53,797 nt of DNA. Source: an uncultured Enterobacteriaceae bacterium (lineage in GTDB: Bacteria; Pseudomonadota; Gammaproteobacteria; Enterobacterales; Enterobacteriaceae). Positions 44,220 through 53,371 of this stretch are shown piece after piece; position 1 is the stretch's first letter; every line of letters begins with the position of its first letter. A model generated the notes under the pieces. It was not told where the DNA came from. It did no database searches and worked only from the letters and a program-made list of their open reading frames with translations. The translations under genes and the position numbers were made by a program. The stretch covers positions 1-53,797 of the forward strand of contig CAKZHC010000042.1 in assembly GCA_936920625.1 (NCBI GenBank), written 5' to 3'.

Positions 44220-44920
44220 GCCCGTTCTATCCAGCGCGTTAATATTTCCGGAACCATGACCGCAAGGTGCTGAAGTAATGCCGTCCCCATATCATTTTGA
44301 TAATGCTGAGCATCGCAGCTAGTGAAAATCAGAACGCCCAGTTCTTCTTCCCTGCCAATCAGCGACATGGCTACTGAGCCTGTTGCTTTTACATGGGGTA
44401 ATAATAACTGTAATTCTGAGCTGTTCAAACGACCAAGATAGTGGCGTTGATCACCTAAACGCGCAATACGTACAGGTTCAAAGGCCCGAGCGGAGAGCGC
44501 CAAACGGGTATAATCATAAGGAGAGTCCAGCCGCCAGCGGTTACTAAACAGCCGAATATCTGCGCCCGCGAGCCCCAATTCAAGCGCCCAGTCATGGAGC
44601 CTTGCGATCATTCCCTCAAGATCAGAGGCGCCAGCCAGCTGCCCCTGTAAAGCAAAAATGCGGTCAAATAACTGTTGATTGGCATGGGCCTGCTCCATTA
44701 GCAGGGTAATTTCCTCCTCCAGCTGCGTAATCTGATGACGCTGCCGGGCAAGCTGCCACTCAACAAGCGACACCGCTCCGCGCGCTGTATGGGGTATCAT
44801 CATCTTTTCAACCTGGCGCGCATTACGAATGAAAAATTCGGGATTGCTTAACAGATAATCGCTTACCACCTGATCATCTGGCTGAAAATTGCTGCTCGTC
44901 AGTTCTTTAGGATGTTTCAT
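44216..44920 (-). CDS. yigA: DUF484 family protein YigA
   Basis: A 234-residue cytosolic protein of the DUF484/GAF-like family (E. coli YigA 235). Recognisable features are the N-terminal VSDYLLSNPEFFIRN, a coiled-coil segment (about 55-85, WQLARQRHQITQLEEEITLL), a GAF-like domain and GRLNSSELQLLLPHV. The function is unknown; it is always between dapF and xerC. It overlaps both neighbours by 4 bases. Confidence 0.92.
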   Translation of the reverse strand: MKHPKELTSSNFQPDDQVVSDYLLSNPEFFIRNARQVEKMMIPHTARGAVSLVEWQLARQRHQITQLEEEITLLMEQAHANQQLFDRIFALQGQLAGASDLEGMIARLHDWALELGLAGADIRLFSNRWRLDSPYDYTRLALSARAFEPVRIARLGDQRHYLGRLNSSELQLLLPHVKATGSVAMSLIGREEELGVLIFTSCDAQHYQNDMGTALLQHLAVMVPEILTRWIERA

Positions 44921-45741
44921 AAACGAATAAAACCGTCATAAACATGAGTGGCTGGCCCGGTCATGTAAAGTGGATGGCCCCGACCTTTCCAGTTGATTTG
45001 TAGTGCCCCCCCGGGGAGATCTACACGCACTTTTTCTGCTAAAATGCCTTGCTGAATACCAGTAGCAACAGCAGCACAGGCACCGCTACCACACGCTTTG
45101 GTCTCACCAACACCGCGCTCATAAACACGTAATCTGACGTATTCGCGGCTGACAACTTCCATAAAACCAACATTTACCCGTTCAGGAAAACGCTCATGAT
45201 TTTCGAGCACCGGGCCAAGGGTCTCGACCTGTGCTGTTTTAACATCATCAACAACCATTACACAATGCGGATTGCCCATAGATACCACCCCCATCATTAC
45301 CGTCTGATTTGCCACACGGACCAGGTAGAGATTTTCTGCCTTATTGGCACGAAACGGAATCCGCTGTGGGTCAAAATCTGGTACCCCCATATTAACCCTT
45401 ACCAGATCATTGTCTGCACAGCTTAGCATCATACTCCCCATGCGGGTGCTGACACAGATATCACTTTTGTTTGTCAGGCCTTTCATGCGAACAAAACGAG
45501 CGAGACAGCGTGCTCCATTGCCACACTGTGCTACTTCACTACCATCAGCGTTAAAAATACGGTAGTAAAAGTCAAGGTCAGGGTCATAAGGTGGCTCAAC
45601 AATGAGGAGCTGATCAAATCCTACGCCAGTATGCCGGTCTGCCAGGCGACAAATTAACTCCGACGAAAAATAGACGTTCTGCGTAACCCCATCAACCACC
45701 ATAAAATCGTTTCCAAGGCCATGCATTTTGGAAAACTGCAT
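44917..45741 (-). CDS. dapF: Diaminopimelate epimerase
   Basis: A 274-residue enzyme (same as E. coli) that converts LL- to meso-diaminopimelate for lysine and peptidoglycan. The two catalytic cysteines are in VAQCGNGARCLARFV (about 73) and ETKACGSGACAAVATG (about 217). The start FSKMHGLGNDFMVVD is classic. It follows lptM by 28 bases and overlaps yigA by 4 bases. Confidence 0.97.
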   Translation of the reverse strand: MQFSKMHGLGNDFMVVDGVTQNVYFSSELICRLADRHTGVGFDQLLIVEPPYDPDLDFYYRIFNADGSEVAQCGNGARCLARFVRMKGLTNKSDICVSTRMGSMMLSCADNDLVRVNMGVPDFDPQRIPFRANKAENLYLVRVANQTVMMGVVSMGNPHCVMVVDDVKTAQVETLGPVLENHERFPERVNVGFMEVVSREYVRLRVYERGVGETKACGSGACAAVATGIQQGILAEKVRVDLPGGALQINWKGRGHPLYMTGPATHVYDGFIRL

Positions 45742-45769
45742 CTGTTGCTCCGGATGTCAAACTGGGGAC

Positions 45770-45958
45770 TTAGTAGTCAGGCGGCGTCTTCAAAACTTCG
45801 TTATTTTTACTAGTATCAACCTGTTCACTCTGGTTTTGAATCTGCGTCCCTGTGGTAGAATGCTGTTCGGATGGAAAGTAGAGTGGTCCCTTAAGTCCAC
45901 AGCTTACCAGACCTGGCAATGCTACCATTAACGCCATCCGGCAAATCATCGTCTTCAT
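45770..45958 (-). CDS. lptM: LPS assembly lipoprotein LptM (YifL)
   Basis: A 62-residue outer-membrane lipoprotein that helps mature the LptD-LptE translocon. The signal peptide ends in the lipobox LVSC, followed by the highly conserved GLKGPLYFPSE; the rest is Gln/Thr/Ser-rich and disordered. I chose ATG 45958 with AAGG upstream; an ATG five codons earlier is possible. It begins the lptM-dapF-yigA-xerC-yigB unit and is divergent from cyaY. Confidence 0.9.
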   Translation of the reverse strand: MKTMICRMALMVALPGLVSCGLKGPLYFPSEQHSTTGTQIQNQSEQVDTSKNNEVLKTPPDY

Positions 45959-46108
45959 GCATGCCTTACTCATAGTTAATACTGATTAGCTAACTATCAT
46001 CGCAGGTGAGCGTTGAAAAGCAATAGGAAATGGTTTTCCTTCACTTTCAGGTTTGGGCAAAATTATGCCTCAGGATATACTCTGGGTAAGAACACAGAGG
46101 GAACACAA

Positions 46109-46447
46109 ATGAACGATAGCGAATTTCACCAGCAGATTGATGACCTGATGTTATCAATTGAAGAAAAACTCGATAACTATCAGGGTAGTGCCGACATTGA
46201 CTACCAGATTCATGCCGGAGTGATGACTCTGAGTTTTGCCGACGGCAGTAAAATAGTCATTAACAAACAGGAACCACTGCACCAGCTGTGGCTGGCAACA
46301 CAAACGGGTGGTTACCATTTTGAACTCAAAGAAGGTCGCTGGATATGCAATCGTAGCGGCCATGAATTCTGGGCACTACTCTCTGAAGCTTGCAGCAGAC
46401 AATCAGGTGAGACTATACCGCTCTGTTTGTCACCAAGCCCGGCCTGA
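46109..46447 (+). CDS. cyaY: Frataxin homologue CyaY
   Basis: A 112-residue frataxin (E. coli 106) that binds iron through its acidic first helix and modulates IscS-dependent Fe-S cluster assembly. The N-terminus MNDSEFHQQIDDLMLSIEE and the beta-sheet core (ADGSKIVINKQEPLHQLWLA, GGYHFELKEGRWICNRSG) are clear. ATG 46109 has GAGGGA upstream, so the longer frame starting at 46013 is not used. It is convergent with cyaA, with only 7 bases between stops. Confidence 0.95.
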   Translation: MNDSEFHQQIDDLMLSIEEKLDNYQGSADIDYQIHAGVMTLSFADGSKIVINKQEPLHQLWLATQTGGYHFELKEGRWICNRSGHEFWALLSEACSRQSGETIPLCLSPSPA

Positions 46448-46454
46448 CACTTTT

Positions 46455-49046
46455 TCAATGTATCTGATAACGTTCACTTAATCGTCCATCATTTGAGCTG
46501 TTGTCAGTCAGGGATTCTGAATCACAAATGTTATTTAAAGATCCTAAATCATATAATGATGTCAGAGACTGACTGCGGAAGGGGATTACCTGTGAGTGCC
46601 CATCAGCGACTACAATCTGGTAGAACTGAGGTAAATTAAAGTTAATAAAACTGGCGCTGAAAGTAAAACGATCATGAGAAGAGGAGTAAAAGCGGCTGAC
46701 ATCACGTACCAGTTCCTCTTTACTACCCTCGCAACGGTGATAGACCTCAACACGATTGTTTTCATCCAGGATATAAATAGTAAAACCCTGATTCCGGGCA
46801 GTATCAGTATCTTCAAAGAAAAACTGAACGATTCCTTCACTGGCGTAGCTATTCACCACTGGCGGCAACTGAATATGATTCGCGTCAACCTTTATAGATA
46901 AACCATGCAATTTATTATTGGAAATCGCGTTATAAAACTCGATAGCGTTTTCCAGTTTGTGCACAGAAACGCTCATACGTTCAAAGAATAATCCCCATGT
47001 CTGCCCCGCCACTCGTAGTGCTTTGAAACGCCCCTGCTCCTGACGGGTACTTGACAGACGCAGCTCGATACACTCCAGTACAAGCTGCTTTATACGACTG
47101 CCAATAAGTTCATGCAAGTGCTGGCAGTAACAAAATACATCCACTTTATCTGGCGGCAGCGCATTTTGATGCATTTTCCCGAGAATAGTTTTCAGTGCCT
47201 GTATTATCGCCTGTTCACCTGCAAAGTGGAGAGTACGCACTTCATTCCAGGAGTTACGATAAAGCAGATCAATACTGCCAACCATGCATTGCTGCTCTTG
47301 GCCAAAACTAAAAACATCCAGTTTACGAAAATCGAAGTGAACGACCTGATTATGAAATACTATAGTGGGATCGCATTCAAGATTAACGATTATTGCCAGA
47401 TAACGAATTTCACAGGGGCTGGAGAGCGCACGGGCTGTTGGGGCTTGCAGTCGTAGTAAGCAGTGACGCGAAATATCTGTTACCATCTCCTGCAACTTTG
47501 TGCGCTCACAAATACCGTTACCTTTAATATGCAAAGCTGTTTCAGCAGTCAGTAAACCGTTAAACCAGGCCCAAGCCACCAGCTTGGTAAGATATGGATT
47601 ATACTCCAGAGGCCGCTGGCTGACGATAGAGTGCAAGTCCGGTGCCTTGTTATAAAGATACCACCCTGCGCGATTTACCCGTCCCTGTGGCACATGAATA
47701 AACGTCAGGTTAGCTTCAGAAAGATCGTCGGAGATCTGATTATTTAGCAAGGTTACTTTCCCTGGTAACACTTCAAAAGCAGCATAGAGTTTACGGGTAA
47801 GCACACCAATATCTTGTGGACTGGCGCTGATGCTCAGGTTATTGCGGCGGGCAAAGCGGATCAGATTACGATAGCTCTGCATCATAGTATCCAATAGTTC
47901 GTTATGTGCTTCACGAACCTTGCCAATCTTCCATTTTTCACGGCTGTCAAGCATCGAGATAAACGCTTCGTCCCATCCCCACTCCTTTACCAGCTGGCTG
48001 ACAATTTCATGCCGCCAGCCTGACCGCTCTTCTTCAATAGAGAGATGTTCACATACTTTTAGATAGAAACAACGGCGGGCCAAATCAAGCCGAACAGGAT
48101 CATTAATACTGGTAAGATAACGAGTAACACGTTCCAGCATCATGCAGTAAGGATCAAGACCGAAAGAGACGATTTCACCATTATGCAGCCGCTGTTTAAT
48201 ATTCATCGCTAGCAGACGACAATTGGGATACTCCCAAGAGTAAGCCTCGAGCAACAGCGTTTTAAGTACAGCTTTATAAGGTGAATCTATACTCTTATAC
48301 AACTGCCACAGGCTGGCCCCGAAGTACTCCTCAGCGGAGAGCGTACCGAGCCCGCCCAAATCAAGCCACTCATTCGGCGTTAGTACACCGCGCGCATAGA
48401 GCGACATTACGTAATCATCGTAGTTTGCTTCTTCCTCTCCGGGCACCATATTCCACAAAATACGTTTGCCTGCCAGTCTGACAGCAGTACGGTAAAACTC
48501 ATCAAGAAGTAAAATATGCTGAGTGGAACCGCAGTCCTCACCCCCAAGACAACCCATTTCATTATGACGGAAGCGGTTTTCATCAATTAAAAAGAAACTG
48601 ACTTTTACGCCACGGGCACCACACCACTTTTGTAACAACAGGCATTTTTCTTGCAAAAAACCCCGTTCCTGGTTATTGAGCCAGGATTGATGGCAAACCC
48701 AGATATCAAGATCTGATGTAATGTTTTGCCCTACCGAAGAAGTACTGCCCATGGTGTAGACACCCGTAATTGGCATTTCTCCCTGGCCGGGTGATTCTGG
48801 CCAACGGTCTTTAACAATAGTTTCCAGCCAGGCTGTCTGATTTTCATCAGGCATAAAAAAGCTAATGCCATGGGGAACATTTCCACTAAGATACCCGGGT
48901 ATCTGTGGATGATGATAATGTAAAAAGATTGGCAGCAGAGTGTACACCTGCTTAAATGCAGGTCCCATCGCGGACAGTGCACGATCTATACGCAACTGGT
49001 TAATAGCATCCAGTCTTTGTTTTAGAGTCTCTATGTAGAGGTACAA
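46455..49046 (-). CDS. cyaA: Class I adenylate cyclase
   Basis: An 863-residue enterobacterial adenylate cyclase (E. coli 848) that makes cAMP for CRP-dependent control. The N-terminal catalytic half has TGVYTMGSTSSVGQ and TSDLDIWVCHQSWL, with the nucleotidyl-transferase Asp pair, and GGEDCGSTQHILLLDEFYR. The C-terminal half is the glucose-responsive regulatory domain. The start is TTG 49046, giving MYLYIETLKQRLDAINQ as in E. coli, where the weak UUG start limits translation. A CRP site lies about 100 bases upstream. Confidence 0.97.
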   Translation of the reverse strand: MYLYIETLKQRLDAINQLRIDRALSAMGPAFKQVYTLLPIFLHYHHPQIPGYLSGNVPHGISFFMPDENQTAWLETIVKDRWPESPGQGEMPITGVYTMGSTSSVGQNITSDLDIWVCHQSWLNNQERGFLQEKCLLLQKWCGARGVKVSFFLIDENRFRHNEMGCLGGEDCGSTQHILLLDEFYRTAVRLAGKRILWNMVPGEEEANYDDYVMSLYARGVLTPNEWLDLGGLGTLSAEEYFGASLWQLYKSIDSPYKAVLKTLLLEAYSWEYPNCRLLAMNIKQRLHNGEIVSFGLDPYCMMLERVTRYLTSINDPVRLDLARRCFYLKVCEHLSIEEERSGWRHEIVSQLVKEWGWDEAFISMLDSREKWKIGKVREAHNELLDTMMQSYRNLIRFARRNNLSISASPQDIGVLTRKLYAAFEVLPGKVTLLNNQISDDLSEANLTFIHVPQGRVNRAGWYLYNKAPDLHSIVSQRPLEYNPYLTKLVAWAWFNGLLTAETALHIKGNGICERTKLQEMVTDISRHCLLRLQAPTARALSSPCEIRYLAIIVNLECDPTIVFHNQVVHFDFRKLDVFSFGQEQQCMVGSIDLLYRNSWNEVRTLHFAGEQAIIQALKTILGKMHQNALPPDKVDVFCYCQHLHELIGSRIKQLVLECIELRLSSTRQEQGRFKALRVAGQTWGLFFERMSVSVHKLENAIEFYNAISNNKLHGLSIKVDANHIQLPPVVNSYASEGIVQFFFEDTDTARNQGFTIYILDENNRVEVYHRCEGSKEELVRDVSRFYSSSHDRFTFSASFINFNLPQFYQIVVADGHSQVIPFRSQSLTSLYDLGSLNNICDSESLTDNSSNDGRLSERYQIH

Positions 49047-49144
49047 GACATTTCGCCCGATTTATCCCAGTGCTCAAAACCCTGTTTCCATAACCTGCCG
49101 GATATTTTAGTGTAAAAATGCTGGGCAGGTTTAGTGAATGGAAA

Positions 49145-49160
49145 CGTGATCAATCTAACA
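49145..49160 (-). promoter_or_regulatory. cAMP-CRP site upstream of cyaA
   Basis: On the minus strand this reads TGTTAGATTGATCACG, one base different from the E. coli cyaA CRP site as I recall it (TGTTAAATTGATCACG), and it fits the TGTGA-N6-TCACA consensus. It implies the same negative feedback on cyaA. It also lies upstream of the divergent hemC. Confidence 0.75.
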
Positions 49161-49348
49161 CTTTTCTGGTTGATCGTAAAGAAATCCATGCAACTAACCA
49201 GGACAATACTTGTCTATAGAGTGCCTGTATAAAGGCATAAATTTCAGGCAGGCTCATCAGACTCGCAATCTATCAGACTGCTGAAAACTGACATCATTAA
49301 CCTTGCAGTGATAAGATGGCCAATGAACGGTCTGAGCGGTTACATGAT

Positions 49349-50284
49349 ATGTTAGACAAAATTTTAAAAATTGCTACCAGGCAAAGTCCACTTGCGATGT
49401 GGCAGGCACAATATGTCCAGCAGCGCCTTGTGGCACATCATCCACAACTCAATATTGAGATCATTCCGATGGTAACGCGCGGTGATATATTGCTCGATAC
49501 GCCATTGTCAAAGGTGGGTGGAAAAGGACTTTTCGTTAAAGAGCTCGAGTTAGCTATTCTCGAAAAACGCGCTGATATTGCCGTGCACTCAATGAAAGAT
49601 GTGCCCGTCGATTTTCCCGAAGGACTCTGTCTGGCCACTATCTGCGAACGCGACGATCCGCATGATGTCTTTGTCTCACACCATTTTGACAACATTTTTA
49701 CACTACCACCGGGCGCTATAATCGGTACATCCAGTTTGCGCCGGCAGTGTCAGATTAGTGCACATCGTCCTGATGTAGTTATCCGACCGCTACGGGGTAA
49801 TATAGCCACCCGGTTAAACAAACTGGATGCTGGTGAATATGACGCCATCATTCTGGCAGCGGCCGGATTAAAACGCCTCAGTCTGACAGCACGGATTAGG
49901 CAAGTAATGACAGCAGAAGAATCTCTGCCAGCCATCGGCCAGGGAGCAATTGGCATAGAGTGCCGTATTGATGATAAAGATACTCAGCATTTAGTTAGTG
50001 TACTTCATCATGACGATTCTGACGTCTGTGTCCGAGCCGAACGCGCCATGAACATCCGGCTGGAAGGAGGGTGCCAGGTACCTATTGCAGGCTATGCTGT
50101 TCTGCACCAAAACACCATCTGGCTGCGCGCCCTCGTCGGTTCGCCCGATGGCAGCCAGATAATACGGGGCGAACGGCACGGCCCGCCCAGTCAGGCTGAA
50201 CAGATGGGCATCGAACTAGCGGAAGAGCTGCTTATCCGGGGTGCCAGTAAAATCCTCAGTGAACTCCGGGCCAGCATAGGATGA
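49349..50284 (+). CDS. hemC: Hydroxymethylbilane synthase (porphobilinogen deaminase)
   Basis: A 311-residue enzyme (E. coli 313) that polymerises four porphobilinogens. The dipyrromethane cofactor is attached to the Cys in RLEGGCQVPIAGY, and the catalytic Asp is in ADIAVHSMKDVP. KVGGKGLFVKELE and GTSSLRRQCQ are also invariant. ATG 49349 (MLDKILKIATRQSP) was chosen over the frame beginning at 49316 because it is the family start. It overlaps hemD by 4 bases (ATGA). Confidence 0.96.
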   Translation: MLDKILKIATRQSPLAMWQAQYVQQRLVAHHPQLNIEIIPMVTRGDILLDTPLSKVGGKGLFVKELELAILEKRADIAVHSMKDVPVDFPEGLCLATICERDDPHDVFVSHHFDNIFTLPPGAIIGTSSLRRQCQISAHRPDVVIRPLRGNIATRLNKLDAGEYDAIILAAAGLKRLSLTARIRQVMTAEESLPAIGQGAIGIECRIDDKDTQHLVSVLHHDDSDVCVRAERAMNIRLEGGCQVPIAGYAVLHQNTIWLRALVGSPDGSQIIRGERHGPPSQAEQMGIELAEELLIRGASKILSELRASIG

Positions 50285-51021
50285 CTATTCTGGTGACCCG
50301 TCCATTACCAGAGGGAGACGAGCTGGTCACCCGGCTTCGGGAATCAGGTAAGACTGCCTGGTCTATGCCACTGATTGATTTCATACCAGGACGCGATCTG
50401 GCTGCTCTTTCAGGTCTGTTGGCCAGCCTGCAACCGGGTGATATGCTGTTTGCGCTATCCCAGCATGCCGTTCGATATACACGCCAGATACTTGGGCAGA
50501 CAGACGCCCGCTGGCCGGTATCGGTCAACTATTACGCTATTGGCTATAAAACCGCACAACTTTTACAACAGGCAAGTTTTCAGCCTGTTGTCTGGCCCAT
50601 AGAACAGGCAACCAGTGAAAATCTGATAAAACTCCTCCCTCTTAGTCAACTAAAAAATAAAAAAGCATTAATACTGCGTGGTAATGGTGGCAGAAATCTG
50701 CTGGCCAAAATACTTTCTGCTCATGGCGCTGATGTAAAAAACGTTGAATGTTATCAGCGTTGTGCGACGATATACCAGGGTGCAGTTGAAGGCAGACGCT
50801 GGCGGCAACGCCAGATAACAACACTGGTGGTGACCAGTGGCGAAATGTTACAACTCTTATGGAAATTATTTCCCGAAACTGATCGAGAAAGGTGGCTGCT
50901 GCATTGCCGACTAATTGTTGTCAGTACACGCCTGGCTACCCTCGCTCGGGGTCTGGGCTGGCGTGATATTAAAGTGGCTGGCGGTGCCGATAATGATACG
51001 TTACTGCAAGCTTTACAATGA
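50281..51021 (+). CDS. hemD: Uroporphyrinogen-III synthase
   Basis: A 246-residue enzyme (E. coli 246) that cyclises and inverts ring D of hydroxymethylbilane. HemD sequences are variable, but TILVTRPLPEGDEL, LFALSQHAVRYTRQ, ALILRGNGGRNLLA and VVTSGEMLQLLWKL are recognisable. Its start overlaps hemC by 4 bases, so the two are translationally coupled. Confidence 0.94.
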   Translation: MTILVTRPLPEGDELVTRLRESGKTAWSMPLIDFIPGRDLAALSGLLASLQPGDMLFALSQHAVRYTRQILGQTDARWPVSVNYYAIGYKTAQLLQQASFQPVVWPIEQATSENLIKLLPLSQLKNKKALILRGNGGRNLLAKILSAHGADVKNVECYQRCATIYQGAVEGRRWRQRQITTLVVTSGEMLQLLWKLFPETDRERWLLHCRLIVVSTRLATLARGLGWRDIKVAGGADNDTLLQALQ

Positions 51022-51044
51022 CTCCAGACACAGGACAAGCCACA

Positions 51045-52169
51045 ATGACGAAACAGAAAGAAATCTCAGTTCTCGTCGGTGAAAAGACATCCTCGCAAGA
51101 GGAAACACCACCGGGGGCTAACAATAAAAAAGGTTCAAGTCTGGCCTTAAGTATCGTCGCGATCATAATCACGCTGGTGACGGGCTGCGGACTTTACTAT
51201 TATCAGCACCACCAATCGGGTCAGCAGGCTGCAAATATGCAGAACCTTGTCGATAAGCTGACAGCACTACAGCAGCAATCACAAACTGACAACCAAGCGT
51301 TGGTCCAGCGGCTAACCGAATTTGACAGTGCACTTAATGCCATTCATCAGCAACAAACTATTAATATAGAAGAGCTGAATGAGCAGAGAGAACAACTCGC
51401 CAGCCTGACTAGCAGTGACGTTAACATCTGGATGATTTCTCAGGCTGATTTTTTAGTAAAACTGGCAGAACGCAAACTCTGGAACGATCAGGATGTTATC
51501 TCTGCCGGCGCACTGCTCAAAAGTGCTGATTCCAGCCTTGCAAGTATGAACGATGCCGGAGTTATCGAGGCTCGTCGGGCACTGGAGAGTGACATTAGCA
51601 ACCTCGCCGCTATCAACCAAGTTGATTTTAATGGCATCATTCTGAAACTTAACAAGCTCTCCAACACTATCGATAGTCTGCCACTGATCGATCACAAATC
51701 CAGTCAAAAAATAACGGAAGCTGGCGGCAATAATGAACTTAGTTCCTCACTCGGGGAATGGCGTCAAAATTTGCTAAAAAGCTGGCGTCATTTCATGGAA
51801 GATTTCATCACCATCCGTCGCCGTGACGATAACGTCAGGTCTCTACTTTCCCCTGACCAGGGAGTCTATCTGCGCGAAAATATTCGCTCGCAGTTACTCA
51901 TCGCTGCTCAGGCTGTTCCCCGTCATCAAAATGAAATTTATAAACAGTCCATCAAAATTGCTTCGGCCTGGGCTTCTGACTGGTTTGATATCAGCAATCC
52001 TGCTGTTAAAGTTTGGCTTGCTGAACTAGACACACTGAGTAAAGAAAATATCTCAATTGACATTCCCAGCGCACTAAAGAGTCAGCCGTTACTCAATAAA
52101 CTAATGGAGCGGCGAGTACGTAATCTGCTGTCGCGACCGGGTGTAAATGCCCCCACAAAACCACAGTAA
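51045..52169 (+). CDS. hemX: HemX, membrane protein of the hemCDXY operon
   Basis: A 374-residue protein with one membrane helix (ALSIVAIIITLVTGCGLYYY), a Gln-rich coiled coil (about 55-125) and a conserved C-terminal domain (SQADFLVKLAERKLWNDQD, EDFITIRRRDDNVRSL, IRSQLLIAAQAVPRHQ). Once annotated as uroporphyrinogen-III methyltransferase, it lacks the methyltransferase fold; its role is unclear. ATG 51045 (MTKQKEISVLV) fits E. coli best; an ATG at 51018 overlapping the hemD stop would add 9 residues. The Ala/Pro-rich tail of E. coli HemX is missing. Confidence 0.92.
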   Translation: MTKQKEISVLVGEKTSSQEETPPGANNKKGSSLALSIVAIIITLVTGCGLYYYQHHQSGQQAANMQNLVDKLTALQQQSQTDNQALVQRLTEFDSALNAIHQQQTINIEELNEQREQLASLTSSDVNIWMISQADFLVKLAERKLWNDQDVISAGALLKSADSSLASMNDAGVIEARRALESDISNLAAINQVDFNGIILKLNKLSNTIDSLPLIDHKSSQKITEAGGNNELSSSLGEWRQNLLKSWRHFMEDFITIRRRDDNVRSLLSPDQGVYLRENIRSQLLIAAQAVPRHQNEIYKQSIKIASAWASDWFDISNPAVKVWLAELDTLSKENISIDIPSALKSQPLLNKLMERRVRNLLSRPGVNAPTKPQ

Positions 52170-52180
52170 GGAGGATAAGA

Positions 52181-53371
52181 ATGCTTAAGATATTCTTTGC
52201 GTTTCTGCTGCTGCTTGCTGGTATCGCTCTGGGGCCTCTGCTGGCTGGCCATCAGGGTTATGTGTTGATCGAAACAGAAAATCTGGATATTGAAACTAGT
52301 GTTACTGGTCTTGCGATTATTTTTATCATTACATTAATTTCAATACTTGCAGTTGAATGGCTTTTACGGCATCTGCTAACAACTGGTGTTCGCACCCGAG
52401 GCTGGTTTAAAGGGCGCAAATATCTCCGTGCCCGGCAACAGACACAGGCCGCCTTGATAAAGCTGGCTGAGGGCGATTATACCCAAGTTGAAAAAATGTT
52501 ATCACGTTATGCCGATTATGCCGAACAGCCCGTTGCTAACTACCTGCTGGCCGCTGAAGCGGCGCAACACCGGGGCGATCAAATCCGCGCCAATCAGCAT
52601 CTGGAACGTGCCAGCGAGCTGGCAGGAAACAATCAACTACCAATCGAAATTACCCGTATCCGCATGCAGTTGTCCCGCAACGAGAACAATGCTGCCCGTC
52701 ATGGGGCAGACAAATTACTTGAGGTTGCTCCACGGCATCCCGAAGTACTGCGCCTTGCCGGTCAGGCCTATGCCCGGACTGAAGCATGGTCTTCATTGCT
52801 GGAGATCCTTCCGGCTATGGAAAACGCTGGAGTGGCTGGCCATGACCATCGCGAAAAACTACAGAAACAGGCCTTTCTAGGGCTGATAAATCAGGCAATG
52901 GCCGATGGTGGCAGTCAGGGTGTGAAGCAGTGGTGGCACAAACAGCGACGTAAAACCCGCCATGATGTATCGCTGCTGGCAGCCGTTGCAGAACAGCTTG
53001 TTATCTGTGGTGATTTTCAGGCAGCACAGGAATTGATACTGGAGGGGCTTAAACGTCATTACGATGAACGCCTGATTCTGCTAATACCCCGGTTAAAAAA
53101 TATCGATTTTGTGCATATTGAAAAAGTGCTGCGCCATCACATCAAACGCAATGATAGCCCATCGCTAATCTACAGTACGCTCGGTCAGTTACTCCTGCGC
53201 CAGGGCAAGTGGCAGGAGGCAAGTGAAGCATTACGGGAGGCATTAAAGCAACGACCCGATCCTTATGACTTCGCCTGGCTAGCAGACACACTGGATCACC
53301 TCAGTCAGCCTGAGGAAGCAGCACGAATGCGTCGGGATGGTTTGCTGTTGACACTAAAAAACACTTCCTGA
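52181..53371 (+). CDS. hemY: HemY, TPR membrane protein of the hemCDXY operon
   Basis: A 396-residue protein (E. coli 398) with two N-terminal membrane helices (FFAFLLLLAGIALGPLLAG and AIIFIITLISILAVEWLL), the HemY_N domain, and a TPR-rich periplasmic or cytosolic part (NYLLAAEAAQHRGDQIRANQ, YSTLGQLLLRQGKWQEASEA). It is not the HemY protoporphyrinogen oxidase of Gram-positives. The start follows hemX by 11 bases with a good AAGGAGG site. Confidence 0.94.
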   Translation: MLKIFFAFLLLLAGIALGPLLAGHQGYVLIETENLDIETSVTGLAIIFIITLISILAVEWLLRHLLTTGVRTRGWFKGRKYLRARQQTQAALIKLAEGDYTQVEKMLSRYADYAEQPVANYLLAAEAAQHRGDQIRANQHLERASELAGNNQLPIEITRIRMQLSRNENNAARHGADKLLEVAPRHPEVLRLAGQAYARTEAWSSLLEILPAMENAGVAGHDHREKLQKQAFLGLINQAMADGGSQGVKQWWHKQRRKTRHDVSLLAAVAEQLVICGDFQAAQELILEGLKRHYDERLILLIPRLKNIDFVHIEKVLRHHIKRNDSPSLIYSTLGQLLLRQGKWQEASEALREALKQRPDPYDFAWLADTLDHLSQPEEAARMRRDGLLLTLKNTS

